Notes: generated by a model not told the origin, from the letters alone. Numbered from the stretch's first letter, positions 18,335 through 28,248 are shown. The stretch: DNA of 64,000 nucleotides from Phenylobacterium deserti (GCF_003254705.1 NZ_QFYR01000005.1:62001-126000); one strand, 5' to 3'. A program made the numbers and translations.

Positions 18335-20392
18335 ATGTCCAGCAAAGCCACCGCCCAAGCGTCCCTGTTCGACCAGGCCCTGAACCCCGCGCCCGCCGCG
18401 CCCTTGGCCGAGAGCCACGAGCCGCGCCCGGATCCGGAGGTGATCGGCCTGAAGCCGGTCGGCGGCTATTCGGCCAAGGACATCGAGGTCCTCGAGGGCC
18501 TGGAGCCGGTGCGCAAGCGCCCAGGGATGTACATCGGCGGCACGGACGAGCGGGCGCTGCACCACCTGTTTGCCGAAGTGCTCGACAACTCGATGGACGA
18601 GGCTGTGGCCGGCCACGCCAAGATGATCGAGGTCAGCCTCGGCGCGGACGGCTCGCTGACCGTGCGCGACGACGGCCGCGGCATTCCCGTGGACCCACAC
18701 CCGAAGCACCCGGGCAAGTCGGCGCTGGAAGTCATCATGACCGTCCTGCACTCGGGCGGTAAGTTCTCGGGCAAGGCTTACGAGACCTCCGGCGGCCTTC
18801 ACGGCGTCGGCGTGTCGGTGGTGAACGCCCTGTCCGAACACGTCGAAGTCAACGTCTGGAAGGACGGCTTCGAATGGCGCCAGTCGTTCAGCCGCGGCAA
18901 GCCGCTGGGCTCCATCGAGAAGATCGGCCCGACCCGCAAGAAGGGCACGGCGATTACCTTCAAGCCGGACGAGCTGATCTTCGGGGAAGGCGCCAACTTC
19001 AAGCCGGCGCGGCTCTACCGGATGGCGCGCTCGAAAGCCTACCTGTTCGGCGGCGTCGAGATCCGCTGGAAGTGCGATCCGTCCCGCATCCAGGATCAGA
19101 CGCCGGCCGAGGCGGTGTTCCGCTTCCCCAACGGCCTGGCCGACTTCCTGGCCGAGCGCATCAAGGGGCTGGAGACCGTCACGCCCGAGCCGTTCACCGG
19201 CCGGTACGAGCGCCCGGGCGAAGCCGGCAAGGTCGAGTGGGCGATCGCTTGGACCCCGGCCGGCTTCGGTGAAGCCGACAGCTTCATGCAGTCGTACTGC
19301 AACACCGTGCCGACCCCGGAGGGCGGCACGCATGAGAGCGGACTGCGTGCGGCGCTGACCCGCGGCCTCAAGCAGTACGCCGAACTGATCGGGGAGAAGC
19401 GCGGCGGTATCCTCACGGCCGACGACGTGGTCGCCCAGGCCGGCGCCCTGATCAGCGTCTTCATTCGCGATCCGGAATTCCAGGGGCAGACCAAGGAAAA
19501 GCTCTCCACCCAAGAGGCCGCTCGTCTGGTGGAAAAGGCGCTGGCGGACCCGTTCGACCACTGGCTGACAGCCCAGCCCAAGGCGGCCAACGCCCTTCTG
19601 CAGTTCGTCATCGAGCGCGCCGAAGAGCGGCTGAAGCGGCGCAAGGACAAGGAAGTCCAGCGCGCCAGCGCCACCCGCAAGCTGCGGCTTCCGGGCAAGC
19701 TTGCCGACTGCGCGGGCAACGCCGTGGACGGCGCCGAGCTGTTCATCGTCGAAGGCGACTCGGCGGGCGGCTCGGCCAAGCAGGCGCGCAACCGCAAGAC
19801 CCAGGCGATCCTGCCTCTGCGCGGCAAGATCTTGAACGTGGCGTCCGCGTCCACCGACAAGTTCGGCGGCAACAAGGAACTGGCCGACCTGATGCTGGCG
19901 CTGGGCGTCCAGGGCGGGTCGAAGTTCAAGGAAGAAGAGCTCCGCTACGAGCGGATCATCATCATGACGGACGCCGACGTCGACGGCGCCCACATCGCGA
20001 GCCTGCTGATCACCTTCTTCTACCGGACCATGCCGGACATGATCCGGGCGGGGCGCCTGTACCTGGCCCTGCCGCCGCTCTACCGGCTGAGCCACAATGG
20101 CAAGGTGGTCTACGCTCGCGACGACGCCCACCGCGACGAGCTGATGGCCAGCGAGTTCAAGGGCAAGAAGCCCGAGATCAGCCGCTTCAAGGGCTTGGGC
20201 GAGATGATGCCGGCGCAGTTGAAGGAGACCACCATGGATCCGTCCAAGCGGATCCTGGCGCGGGTCACCCTGCCCCGTTCGGAAGAAGCCGTGGCGGACC
20301 TGGTCGAGGCGCTGATGGGCCGCAAACCCGAGCTGCGCTTCCGCTTCATCCAGGAAAACGCCGAGTTCGCCGCCGCCGATCTCGACATCTAG
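18335..20392 (+). CDS. parE: DNA topoisomerase IV subunit B
   Basis: A 685-residue type IIA topoisomerase ATPase subunit, which with ParC decatenates daughter chromosomes. Order of motifs: N-terminal Pro/Ala-rich tail, GHKL ATPase (VRKRPGMYIGG, EVLDNSMDEAVAG, VRDDGRGIPVD, YETSGGLHGVGVSVVNALS), transducer, TOPRIM (ELFIVEGDSAGGSAKQARNR, MTDADVDGAHIASLL) and C-terminal ISRFKGLGEMMPAQLKETTM. Length and the GGKTG-poor TOPRIM surroundings fit ParE better than GyrB, which is usually near 800 residues. A GGCTTCGC/GCGAAGCC dyad lies right after the stop. Two CcrM sites precede the gene. Confidence 0.93.
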   Translation: MSSKATAQASLFDQALNPAPAAPLAESHEPRPDPEVIGLKPVGGYSAKDIEVLEGLEPVRKRPGMYIGGTDERALHHLFAEVLDNSMDEAVAGHAKMIEVSLGADGSLTVRDDGRGIPVDPHPKHPGKSALEVIMTVLHSGGKFSGKAYETSGGLHGVGVSVVNALSEHVEVNVWKDGFEWRQSFSRGKPLGSIEKIGPTRKKGTAITFKPDELIFGEGANFKPARLYRMARSKAYLFGGVEIRWKCDPSRIQDQTPAEAVFRFPNGLADFLAERIKGLETVTPEPFTGRYERPGEAGKVEWAIAWTPAGFGEADSFMQSYCNTVPTPEGGTHESGLRAALTRGLKQYAELIGEKRGGILTADDVVAQAGALISVFIRDPEFQGQTKEKLSTQEAARLVEKALADPFDHWLTAQPKAANALLQFVIERAEERLKRRKDKEVQRASATRKLRLPGKLADCAGNAVDGAELFIVEGDSAGGSAKQARNRKTQAILPLRGKILNVASASTDKFGGNKELADLMLALGVQGGSKFKEEELRYERIIIMTDADVDGAHIASLLITFFYRTMPDMIRAGRLYLALPPLYRLSHNGKVVYARDDAHRDELMASEFKGKKPEISRFKGLGEMMPAQLKETTMDPSKRILARVTLPRSEEAVADLVEALMGRKPELRFRFIQENAEFAAADLDI

Positions 20393-20461
20393 GCTTCGCA
20401 AGGCGGCCGGAACACGGCGAAGCCGGCGCACGTTTGCTCCGCGACAGACGGAGAGCGCCGA

Positions 20462-20896
20462 ATGGCGAAGAAGAGCAAGAAGCACGCCCTGCCCAAGCGC
20501 ATCGCCGGGATCAAGATCCCCAAGGCGGTGCGCAAGGCGCCGATCGGCGAACTGCTGGCCTCCAAGGCCGGTCAGGCGCTGATCGCCGAGGCGGTGATGG
20601 CGGTCGGCGCCGTGGCGGGCGGCAAGAGCGCCAGCAACCCGAAGGTGCGCCGCGCGGCGGACAAGACCGCCCGAGGCGTCAAGGACGTGGGCGCCGGAGC
20701 CGGAGCCGCCGGCGGCGTGCTGGCCTATGCGCTGGGTGAGGCGGCCCGCTCCTTTGTGGACGCCCTTCGCGAGGGCCGTGACCATGGCGAGCCTGCCCCG
20801 CAGCGGGAGCCCGACTGGACCGCGTCTTCCCTGTCGGCGGACGAGCCGCGCGCCTCAAAAAAAAAGCCGATCTCCTACGAGGCGGGCCCGGTCTGA
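20462..20896 (+). CDS. Conserved hypothetical basic protein
   Basis: A 144-residue protein downstream of parE in the same direction. The N-terminus is strongly basic (MAKKSKKHALPKRIAGIKIPKAVRKAP). A glycine/alanine-rich middle (VMAVGAVAGGKSASNP, GAGAGAAGGVLAYALGEAARSFVDAL) could form amphipathic or membrane-associating helices. The tail is polar. No family is recognised. A run of nine A residues at 20857-20865 encodes SKKK and is a potential slippage site. GGAGAG lies before the ATG. Confidence 0.6.
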   Translation: MAKKSKKHALPKRIAGIKIPKAVRKAPIGELLASKAGQALIAEAVMAVGAVAGGKSASNPKVRRAADKTARGVKDVGAGAGAAGGVLAYALGEAARSFVDALREGRDHGEPAPQREPDWTASSLSADEPRASKKKPISYEAGPV

Positions 20897-21296
20897 GCCC
20901 GCCGTCCCAGCCGACCGCGATCCAGGCCATGCCGATCCGCTGGGAAAGCGCTCCTGGCCCTCAGCCCACCTTTGCTGGTAAGCTGGCTGCGTTCGGCACA
21001 CGCGGGCTCGTGAAAATGGCTCAGTGGCGAGGCCGTCGGGAAGCTCAGCGCGAGCTTCAGCGACCGGGCTCGACGCCTGTGTTCAGAGGGCTCATCCAGA
21101 TCAATCTGATCCGGCCGGGCTGATCATCACGCCGCAACCTACGCGGCGTCTTGAACCCCTGTTACGCGGTGCGCGTTGACTTAACGTCTGCTGCCCGTAT
21201 CTTCCGCGCGCGCGGCGATCTCCGTCCGCGCCGCCGCGGTACGCCAGCCTTTCTTCCTGAGAGGGATCCGGCGGGCCACCGCTCTTATCGTAACTG
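20897..21296. other. Gap upstream of the helicase gene; one doubtful small frame
   Basis: A 400-bp gap. A 64-codon frame (20929-21123, starting MPIRWESAPG) is open, but only about two thirds of its third codon positions are G or C, well below the neighbouring genes, and no ribosome site precedes it, so I do not call it. A sigma-70-like promoter for the helicase lies at 21176-21203, and the leader that follows is about 90 nt. Leaders of cold-inducible helicase genes are often regulatory, but no structure is obvious here. Confidence 0.4.
21176..21203 (+). promoter_or_regulatory. Candidate housekeeping promoter of the DEAD-box helicase gene
   Basis: TTGACT (21176-21181) and TATCTT (21198-21203) are separated by 16 bp, a good housekeeping -35/-10 pair about 90 bp before the helicase ATG. 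No other pair of this quality was found in the gap. Confidence 0.5.
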
Positions 21297-22904
21297 ATGA
21301 CCGAATTTTCTGAACTGGGCCTCTCGCCTGCGATCCTGCAGGCCGTCGCCGACACCGGCTACACTACCGCAACCCCGATCCAGGCACAGGCGATCCCTGT
21401 GGCCTTGCAGGGGCGCGACGTGCTGGGCATCGCCCAGACCGGCACCGGCAAGACCGCCGCTTTCACCCTGCCGATGATCGACCGGCTGGCCGCCGGACGC
21501 GCCAAGGCGCGCATGCCGCGGGCGCTGGTGCTGGCCCCCACGCGCGAACTGGCCGACCAGGTCTCCGCCTCCTTCGAGAAGTACGCCAAGGGCCAGAAGC
21601 TGTCCTGGGCCCTGCTGATCGGCGGCGTCTCGTTCTCCGACCAGGAACAGAAGCTCGATCGTGGCGTCGACGTGCTGATCGCCACGCCCGGCCGCCTGCT
21701 CGACCACTTCGAGCGCGGCAAGCTGCTGATGACGGGCGTCCAGCTGATGGTCGTCGACGAAGCCGACCGCATGCTCGACATGGGCTTCATCCCGGACATC
21801 GAGCGCATCTTCAAACTGACGCCGCCCAAGCGGCAGACGCTGTTCTTCTCGGCCACCATGCCGCCGGAGATCACCCGTCTCACCAAGCAGTTCCTGAACG
21901 ATCCCCTGCGGATCGAGGTGAGCCGGCCGGCGACCACCGCCGACACCATCACTCAGTACCTTTGCCGCCTGCCGACCTCCGATCCGAAGGCCAAGCGCAC
22001 CGCGCTGCGGGCCTTGATCGAGCGCAGCGACGTCAACAACGGCATCGTGTTCTGCAACCGCAAATCGGAAGTGGATATCGTCGCCAAGTCCTTGAAGAAG
22101 CATGGCTTCGACGCCGGCGCGATCCACGGAGACTTGGACCAGCAGACCCGCATGCGGACGCTGGAAGCGTTCCGCAGCGGCGACCTGAAGCTGCTGGTGG
22201 CGTCCGACGTGGCGGCCCGCGGCCTGGACATCCCGGCCGTCAGCCACGTCTTCAACTTCGACGTGCCGCACCATGCCGACGACTATGTGCACCGGATCGG
22301 CCGCACCGGCCGGGCTGGGCGCACCGGCGAAGCGTTCATGATTGTGACGCCGAACGACAGCAAGAACCTGGACAAGGTGCTGAAGCTGATCGGCAAGACT
22401 CCGGAAGAGGTCACGCTCGACATCGACTTCGCCAGCATCAAGGACGAGCCGCGCCGTTCGCGCGGGGATCGCCCTGAGCGCGGGCGTGGCCGTGGTGAAC
22501 GCGGTGAACGTTCGGGTCGCGACCGTCGACCGCGCGAGGAAGCTCCCGCCGAGGCCGCCATCGAAGCGCCCGAGGTCGAAGAGGCGGTTGTCGCCGAGGC
22601 GAAGCCGTCTCGCAGCCGCCGACGCTCTGAAGCTCCTGCTGCCGAGGCTCCGGCTCCGGCCCCCGTCGCTGCCCAACCCGAGCGCCGCGAGCGCGAGGAA
22701 CGGCGGGACGATCGCCACGATCGAGACCGCAGCCGTGACCGCCCCGAGCATCGCGGCCGTGAGGAGCACCGCGGCCGCGATCGCGACCGTGATCGCGATC
22801 GCCGGGGTCGGGACAACGATGGTGATCGAGTGGTGGTCGGGTTCGGGAACGACATCCCGGCCTTCCTCATGCGCGCTCCGCCGGTTCGGTCCACAGACAG
22901 CTAA
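21297..22904 (+). CDS. rhlE: DEAD-box ATP-dependent RNA helicase, RhlE type
   Basis: A 535-residue helicase with all core motifs: Q-motif (PTPIQAQAIP-like ATPIQAQAIPVAL), AQTGTGKTAAF, PTRELADQV, VDEADRMLDMGF (DEAD), SATMP, and the second RecA domain VASDVAARGLDIPAVSHVFNFD and HRIGRTGRAG. The last 160 residues are a low-complexity Arg/Asp/Glu tail with repeated RDRD units, ending in a conserved-looking VVVGFGNDIPAFLMRAP peptide. RhlE helicases unwind structured RNA and help growth in the cold and, in Caulobacter as I recall, associate with the RNase E degradosome. The ATG at 21297 begins the family N-terminus. Confidence 0.9.
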   Translation: MTEFSELGLSPAILQAVADTGYTTATPIQAQAIPVALQGRDVLGIAQTGTGKTAAFTLPMIDRLAAGRAKARMPRALVLAPTRELADQVSASFEKYAKGQKLSWALLIGGVSFSDQEQKLDRGVDVLIATPGRLLDHFERGKLLMTGVQLMVVDEADRMLDMGFIPDIERIFKLTPPKRQTLFFSATMPPEITRLTKQFLNDPLRIEVSRPATTADTITQYLCRLPTSDPKAKRTALRALIERSDVNNGIVFCNRKSEVDIVAKSLKKHGFDAGAIHGDLDQQTRMRTLEAFRSGDLKLLVASDVAARGLDIPAVSHVFNFDVPHHADDYVHRIGRTGRAGRTGEAFMIVTPNDSKNLDKVLKLIGKTPEEVTLDIDFASIKDEPRRSRGDRPERGRGRGERGERSGRDRRPREEAPAEAAIEAPEVEEAVVAEAKPSRSRRRSEAPAAEAPAPAPVAAQPERREREERRDDRHDRDRSRDRPEHRGREEHRGRDRDRDRDRRGRDNDGDRVVVGFGNDIPAFLMRAPPVRSTDS

Positions 22905-23011
22905 GCCGGTAATCCTGCCCTTTAACCCGACGTTTGGGCTCCTGCTCTAGCTTTGGTCCGAACGCGTCGCCCGCCTGTGAGAACGGACGGGCGTTGTTTG
23001 GGAAGAGGACC

Positions 23012-24073
23012 ATGCCGGCCGACGTCGAACTGCTGCTTCGCGGCCCCCGGGCCTATGCCCTGGCGCGCAAGGCGCTGGAGGCGATGGAGGCGCACAAGGT
23101 CTGGCCGACGCCGGCGAATTTCGAGCTGTGGCTGCACTTCGTGGCGGCCAAGGACAGCCCGCTCGGCATCGAGATCGCCCAGCTGATCGCATCCGGCGTC
23201 GCCTTCACCGACGAGGTGGGCGAAGCCTTGGCGGCGCAGCATCTGCCGAAGGCCAAGCTGAACGGCGAGATCCTGGACGCGGGCGAGACCTTGTCCAAGG
23301 AACTGGCGTCGGTCTCTCGCGCGATCGAGTCCGCCCGCGAGACCAACGAAGCCTATGGCGAGCAACTGGCCAGCGCCTCGAAGTCGCTGGAGGTGGAGGA
23401 CGCCACGGCGATCCGGGCCATGGTGCAGCAACTGACCACCGCCACCCAGAAGGTCACCAGCCAGAACCGAACGCTGGAAACCCAGCTGGCGGATACGACG
23501 GCGGAAGTCGACCGGCTGAAGGAGCACCTGGAGCAGGTGCGCCGCGACGCCATGACCGACGGCCTGACCAATCTGGCCAACCGCAAGGCGTTCGACGAGG
23601 CGCTGGACAAGGCCTGCCGGGCCGCCGAGGCGCAGGGTGCGCCGCTGGCGCTCGCAGTCATCGATATCGACCACTTCAAGAGCTTCAACGACACCTGGGG
23701 CCACCAGACGGGCGATCAGGTGATCCGCTATGTGGCCAGCGTCATCGGCCGGGCGGGTGCAGCCCCCCGCATTGCCGCACGCTATGGCGGTGAAGAGTTC
23801 GCGCTGGTCTTCCCGGGTGAGAGCGCCCGAGCCGCCCTGTCGATATTGGAGCTGATCCGCGAGGAGGTCTCCTCGCGCGTGCTGAAGCGTCGCTCCACCA
23901 ACGAGGACCTCGGCGCGGTGACCATCTCGGCAGGCCTCGCTGAACGGCGAGCCGGCGAAAGCGTCGCGAGCCTGATCGAGCGGGCTGACGGCGCCCTTTA
24001 CGCTTCCAAGCGCGGCGGCCGCAACCGCACTTCTGCGGCGGATCCGATCACACCCAGCGAAGCTGCGGCCTAG
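23012..24073 (+). CDS. Diguanylate cyclase with coiled-coil N-terminus (DgcB-like)
   Basis: A 353-residue protein lacking membrane segments. The first 170 residues are an alpha-helical, probably coiled-coil region (SKELASVSRAIESARETNEAYGEQL, TQLADTTAEVDRLKEHLEQVRRDA). The GGDEF domain follows (MTDGLTNLANRKAFDEAL, IDIDHFKSFNDTWGHQTGDQ), with an intact RYGGEEF active site at about residue 257, so c-di-GMP synthesis is likely. The inhibitory I-site (RxxD, placed before GGEEF) reads AAPR and is degenerate. Position beside rhlE and the suf operon agrees with my memory of Caulobacter dgcB. GGAAGAGG precedes the ATG at 23012. Confidence 0.85.
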   Translation: MPADVELLLRGPRAYALARKALEAMEAHKVWPTPANFELWLHFVAAKDSPLGIEIAQLIASGVAFTDEVGEALAAQHLPKAKLNGEILDAGETLSKELASVSRAIESARETNEAYGEQLASASKSLEVEDATAIRAMVQQLTTATQKVTSQNRTLETQLADTTAEVDRLKEHLEQVRRDAMTDGLTNLANRKAFDEALDKACRAAEAQGAPLALAVIDIDHFKSFNDTWGHQTGDQVIRYVASVIGRAGAAPRIAARYGGEEFALVFPGESARAALSILELIREEVSSRVLKRRSTNEDLGAVTISAGLAERRAGESVASLIERADGALYASKRGGRNRTSAADPITPSEAAA

Positions 24074-24083
24074 CCGCCGCGGC

Positions 24084-24479
24084 TTAGTCCAGCTCGGCCG
24101 GCTTGATGGTGACGCTCTCACCGCAGCCGCAGGCGTCCGTCTCGTTGGGATTGCGGAAGACGAACTTCGCCGAAAGCTTGCTGACTTCGTAGTCGATCTC
24201 GGTGCCGATCAGGAACAGCACAGCCTTGGGCTCCACCAGGATGGTGACGCCCTTGTCCTCGACCACTTCGTCCAGCGGATCGGCCGTTTCGGCGTACTGC
24301 AGGACGTACTCCTGTCCCGCGCAGCCGCCGTTCTTCACCCCGACGCGCAGGCCCATGTAGGGCCTGTCGGCCTTGGCCATGATCTCGCGGACGCGCTCGG
24401 CGGCGCGCTCAGTAAGCGAGACCACCTTCGGCCGAGGCCGGCGGGCGCGTGGTTGCGGGGTGACGGACAGCTCGCTCAT
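24084..24479 (-). CDS. sufA: Iron-sulfur cluster assembly A-type carrier
   Basis: A 131-residue A-type Fe-S carrier. The three family cysteines are present: GGCAGQEYVL (first) and ACGCGESV (second and third), in the order NGGCxG...CGCGxS. A basic, Pro-rich N-terminal tail (PQPRARRPRPK) precedes the domain, which starts VSLTERAAERVREIM. A-type proteins pass clusters from the SufBCD scaffold to apo-enzymes. Its ATG overlaps the sufT stop (ATGA), making it the last gene of the suf operon. Confidence 0.93.
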   Translation of the reverse strand: MSELSVTPQPRARRPRPKVVSLTERAAERVREIMAKADRPYMGLRVGVKNGGCAGQEYVLQYAETADPLDEVVEDKGVTILVEPKAVLFLIGTEIDYEVSKLSAKFVFRNPNETDACGCGESVTIKPAELD

Positions 24480-24856
24480 CAGAACATGTTCAGTTGCAGC
24501 TTGGCTTCGTCCGACATGCGGGACGGGTCCCACGGCGGATCGAACACCAGCTCGACTTTGCAGGAACGCAGGCCGGGGATCTCCATGATCGCATCCTCCA
24601 CCCAGCCCGGCATCTCGCCGGCGACGGGGCAGCCTGGGGCGGTCAGGGTCATGTCGATGACCACGTCCTTATCGTCCGAGACGTCGACCTTGTAGATGAG
24701 GCCGAGCTCGTAGATGTCGACCGGGATCTCCGGGTCGAAAACGGTCTTCAGCTTCTCGACCAGTTGGTCGGTAAGCTGGTCGAGCTCGACCTGCGACAGC
24801 GGCGCGGCGGCCGTGGTCGTGGCGGGTTCGAGGGGCGCGGCGTCATCCATGGGCAT
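24479..24856 (-). CDS. sufT: SUF Fe-S assembly protein SufT (MIP18/DUF59)
   Basis: A 125-residue DUF59/MIP18-type protein. After a short Ala/Pro/Thr tail, the domain reads VEKLKTVFDPEIPVDIYELGLIYKV...MTLTAPGCPVAGEMPGWVEDAI...VELVFDPPWDPSRMSDEAKLQLN, with the family Cys in APGCP. SufT-type proteins act in Fe-S cluster maturation, probably delivery rather than scaffolding. Its ATG overlaps the sufS stop by one base and its stop overlaps the sufA start. An alternative ATG is two codons downstream. Confidence 0.92.
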   Translation of the reverse strand: MPMDDAAPLEPATTTAAAPLSQVELDQLTDQLVEKLKTVFDPEIPVDIYELGLIYKVDVSDDKDVVIDMTLTAPGCPVAGEMPGWVEDAIMEIPGLRSCKVELVFDPPWDPSRMSDEAKLQLNMF

Positions 24857-26070
24857 TACGCGAAGAAAGCCTGTGTCTTGAGGAGGGCGTCCACGAACGC
24901 GTCCGCCTCCTCCTGGGTGTTATATAGGGCGAAGGAAGCCCGAGCGCTCGAAGTCACGCCGAAACGGCGCATCAGCGGCTCGGCGCAGTGGGTGCCGGCG
25001 CGCACCGCCACGCCGTAGCGGTCGAGGATCTGGGCGACATCATGGGCGTGAGCGCCTTCGACGGTGAACGACAGGATGGCGCCCTTGTCCGGAGCGTCGC
25101 CGATCACCTTCAGCCAGTTGGCGCCGTTCAGCCGCTCGCGGACGTGACGGTAGAGCTCCGCCTCGTGATGAGCGATCGCATAGCGGTCCTGACCAGCCAG
25201 CCAGTCGATGGCGGCGCCCAGCCCGATGACCTCAAGGATCGGCGGCGTGCCGGCTTCGAAGCGATGCGGCGGGTCGGCATAGCTGATCTCGTCGATGCTG
25301 ACCGTGCCGATCATCTCGCCGCCGCCTTGATACGGCGGGAGCTTCGCCAGCTGCTCGGCCTTGCCGTAGAGGATGCCGATACCGGTGGGGCCGTAGAGCT
25401 TGTGGCCGGAGAAGACGTAGAAGTCGGCGTCGATCGCCTTCACGTCCACGGGCTTGTGGACGATGCCCTGGCAGCCGTCGATCAGCACCACCGCGCCCGC
25501 CTCATGCGCCATGCGGGTGATGTCGGTCACCGGATTGATGGTGCCCAGCACGTTGGACATGTGGCTGACCGCCACAACGCGGGTGCGATCGGTCAGCAGG
25601 CCCTGATAGGCCTCGAGATCGAGCACGCCCTCATCGGTCACCGGGGCGAACTTGAGGACCACGCCCTTGCGCTCGCGCAGGAAGTGCCACGGGACGATGT
25701 TGGCGTGGTGCTCCATTTCGGTGAGCACGATCTCATCGCCCGGCGACAGGCTCATGCCCAGCCCTTGGGCGACCAGGTTCACCGCCTCGGTGCCGCCCTT
25801 GGTGTAGACGACTTCTTTCTCGTCGGCGCCGATGAAGTCGGCGACCTTGCGGCGCACGGCCTCGTAAGCATCGGTGGTCTCGTTGGCGAGGGTGTGCAGG
25901 CCGCGGTGGACGTTGGCGTAGGAGTTCTCCATCGCCCGCGTCATGGCCTCGATCACCGCCCGCGGCTTCTGAGCCGAAGCGGCGCTGTCGAGGTAGATCA
26001 GCGGTTTGCCGTGCACTTGGCGCTGGAGGATCGGGAACTCGGCCCGGGCGGCCTGGACGTCAAACACCAT
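24856..26070 (-). CDS. sufS: SufS-type cysteine desulfurase
   Basis: A 404-residue PLP-dependent group II cysteine desulfurase, supplying sulfur for Fe-S assembly. It begins FDVQAARAEFPILQRQVHGKPLIYLDSAASAQKP. The PLP lysine is in FYVFSGHKLYGPTGIGILYG. The catalytic Cys is in the short group II loop VRAGTHCAEPLMRRFG, near residue 370. It is located after sufD (2 bp gap). No SufE gene is present in this operon, although group II enzymes usually need a SufE or SufU partner. Confidence 0.95.
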   Translation of the reverse strand: MVFDVQAARAEFPILQRQVHGKPLIYLDSAASAQKPRAVIEAMTRAMENSYANVHRGLHTLANETTDAYEAVRRKVADFIGADEKEVVYTKGGTEAVNLVAQGLGMSLSPGDEIVLTEMEHHANIVPWHFLRERKGVVLKFAPVTDEGVLDLEAYQGLLTDRTRVVAVSHMSNVLGTINPVTDITRMAHEAGAVVLIDGCQGIVHKPVDVKAIDADFYVFSGHKLYGPTGIGILYGKAEQLAKLPPYQGGGEMIGTVSIDEISYADPPHRFEAGTPPILEVIGLGAAIDWLAGQDRYAIAHHEAELYRHVRERLNGANWLKVIGDAPDKGAILSFTVEGAHAHDVAQILDRYGVAVRAGTHCAEPLMRRFGVTSSARASFALYNTQEEADAFVDALLKTQAFFA

Positions 26071-26072
26071 GA

Positions 26073-27091
26073 TCAGCCTCCCAGCTTCGCGGCGAGCCAG
26101 GCGCGCGCGACGTCCTGAGCGCCCTCATGGGTGATGCGGTCGACCACTTCGCCCACGAAAGCCTCGATCAGCAGGGCGCGAGCTTCGGCTTCAGGGATGC
26201 CGCGCTGGCGCATGTAGAACAGCGCCTCCTCGTCCAGCGCGCCGACCGTGTTGCCGTGGGCGCAGGACACGTCGTCGGCGAAAATCAGCAGCTCGGGCTT
26301 GGCGTCCACCTCGGCGCGATCGTCGAGGATCAGAGCGTGGTGGCCCATGCGGGCGTCGGTGCGGTCAGCGCCTTCGGCCACAACGATGCGGCCCTGGAAA
26401 ACGCCGCGGGATTGGTCCCGGACGACGCCCTTGATCAACTCACTGGTGGTCCCGTCGACAGCGCCGTGCGTGACCTCCGTGGTCAGGTCGCAATGACGCT
26501 TGCCGGCCAGGAGGTAGGCGCCGTCCATCCGGACCTCGGCGTGGCCGCCCGGGTGCTTGAGGCGGGTCTCGAGACGCTGGCGGCGGGCGCCGCCAGCCAG
26601 CACGGCCTGTCCGAAGCGCGCGCCGGGGGCGAGCTCGACCTGCGCTTCGCTGACGGTGACTGCGTCCTCGGCCTCGTCCGCCAGAACGATGCGCTCGACC
26701 TCGGCGCCCGAGCTGATGGTGAAGGTCAGGGAGGTCTGGGCGAGGTAGGCGCCCTCCCCCTCATAGCTTTCCAACAGGGTCAGCTTTGCGCCGGGCGCGA
26801 CCTGGATGCGGATGGCGGCGGCGTGCGCGCCCTCGCCCTGCGAAACGATGCGCAAGGCCAGCACCTGCTCGCCTTCGATCTGCAGAATAGCCGGTCCCTG
26901 GCCGTTGGCGATCAGCTCGCGCCGGCTGGCCAAGGCGTCGAATGGCCCCACGGCCAGCGCGCCGGACGCAAGCGGCGCCGACGGCGCGGGCAGTTGGCGG
27001 ATCAGGCCGCGCAGGTCCGTCCAGCGCCAGTCCTCGTCCCGGCGGGAGGGCAGCTCGGCGAGGTCGCCGGTGCGGATGGCGGATGCGAGGC

Positions 27092-27095
<4 letters not shown>
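26073..27095 (-). CDS. sufD: SUF scaffold subunit SufD
   Basis: A 340-residue SufD protein, which forms the SufBCD scaffold with SufB and SufC. The beta-helix core shows the family pattern (HYALIL-like MGHHALILDDRAEVDAKPELLIFADDVSCAHGNTVGALDEEALFYMRQRGIPEAEARALLIEAFVGEVVDRI), including the conserved CAHGxTVG His. The N-terminal 60 residues (LPSRRDEDWRWTDLRGLIRQL) match the usual SufD entry. The start overlaps the sufC stop by 4 bp, indicating translational coupling. Confidence 0.94.
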
Positions 27096-27838
<743 letters not shown>

Positions 27839-27840
27839 CT

Positions 27841-28244
27841 TCAGCGGGTCTCGTCGGCGAGGAACTGGGCCATCAGGCGGAGGGCGTCTTCGACGCTCTC
27901 GGCCGTCTCTTGTCTGCGGGGCGCGCTGGCGCCTGGGATGGCGGCGCGCTTGTCGGAAAGGGTCACGTTGACCACGCCGGCCTCGAAGTAGGCGGCGATG
28001 CGGAACTTGGCGTGATCCAGCGCCACGGTGTAGCGGCGTTGATCGGCGGTGAGCGCGTGCTCCTCGAGGAACTCGACGTCGGCCGAGATCAGCTGGTGCA
28101 ACGCCGTGGCGCCGGCAAGGTCGGCCTCCTGCTGCTTGCGCTCGGCCTCCTCCTTGCTGCGGCGTTCCAGCTCGCGGCGGGCGTGTTCGATCTCGAACGC
28201 TTCCCGAAGCGACAGCGGCTTGGCGCTCTTGCGCGGCTGGGTGG

Positions 28245-28248
<4 letters not shown>
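27841..28248 (-). CDS. Unassigned protein encoded inside the suf operon
   Basis: A 135-residue soluble protein whose ATG overlaps the sufB stop by 4 bp and whose stop lies 2 bp from sufC, so it is translated with the scaffold genes. The N-terminal third is highly charged and probably coiled coil ([31 protein letters not shown]). The rest ([34 protein letters not shown]) looks like an alpha/beta fold. It has no cysteine, so direct Fe-S ligation is unlikely. I recognise no family. It could be a lineage-specific accessory of SufBCD. Confidence 0.8.

Noticed and set aside
18308..20785. Large minus-strand frame across parE
   Set aside because: It is antisense to a gene with complete topoisomerase motifs, and its translation has low complexity and no domain.
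20929..21123. 64-codon frame MPIRWESAPG... in the gap before the helicase gene
   Set aside because: Its third-position GC is well below that of neighbouring genes and no ribosome site precedes it. Conservation in relatives could change this view.
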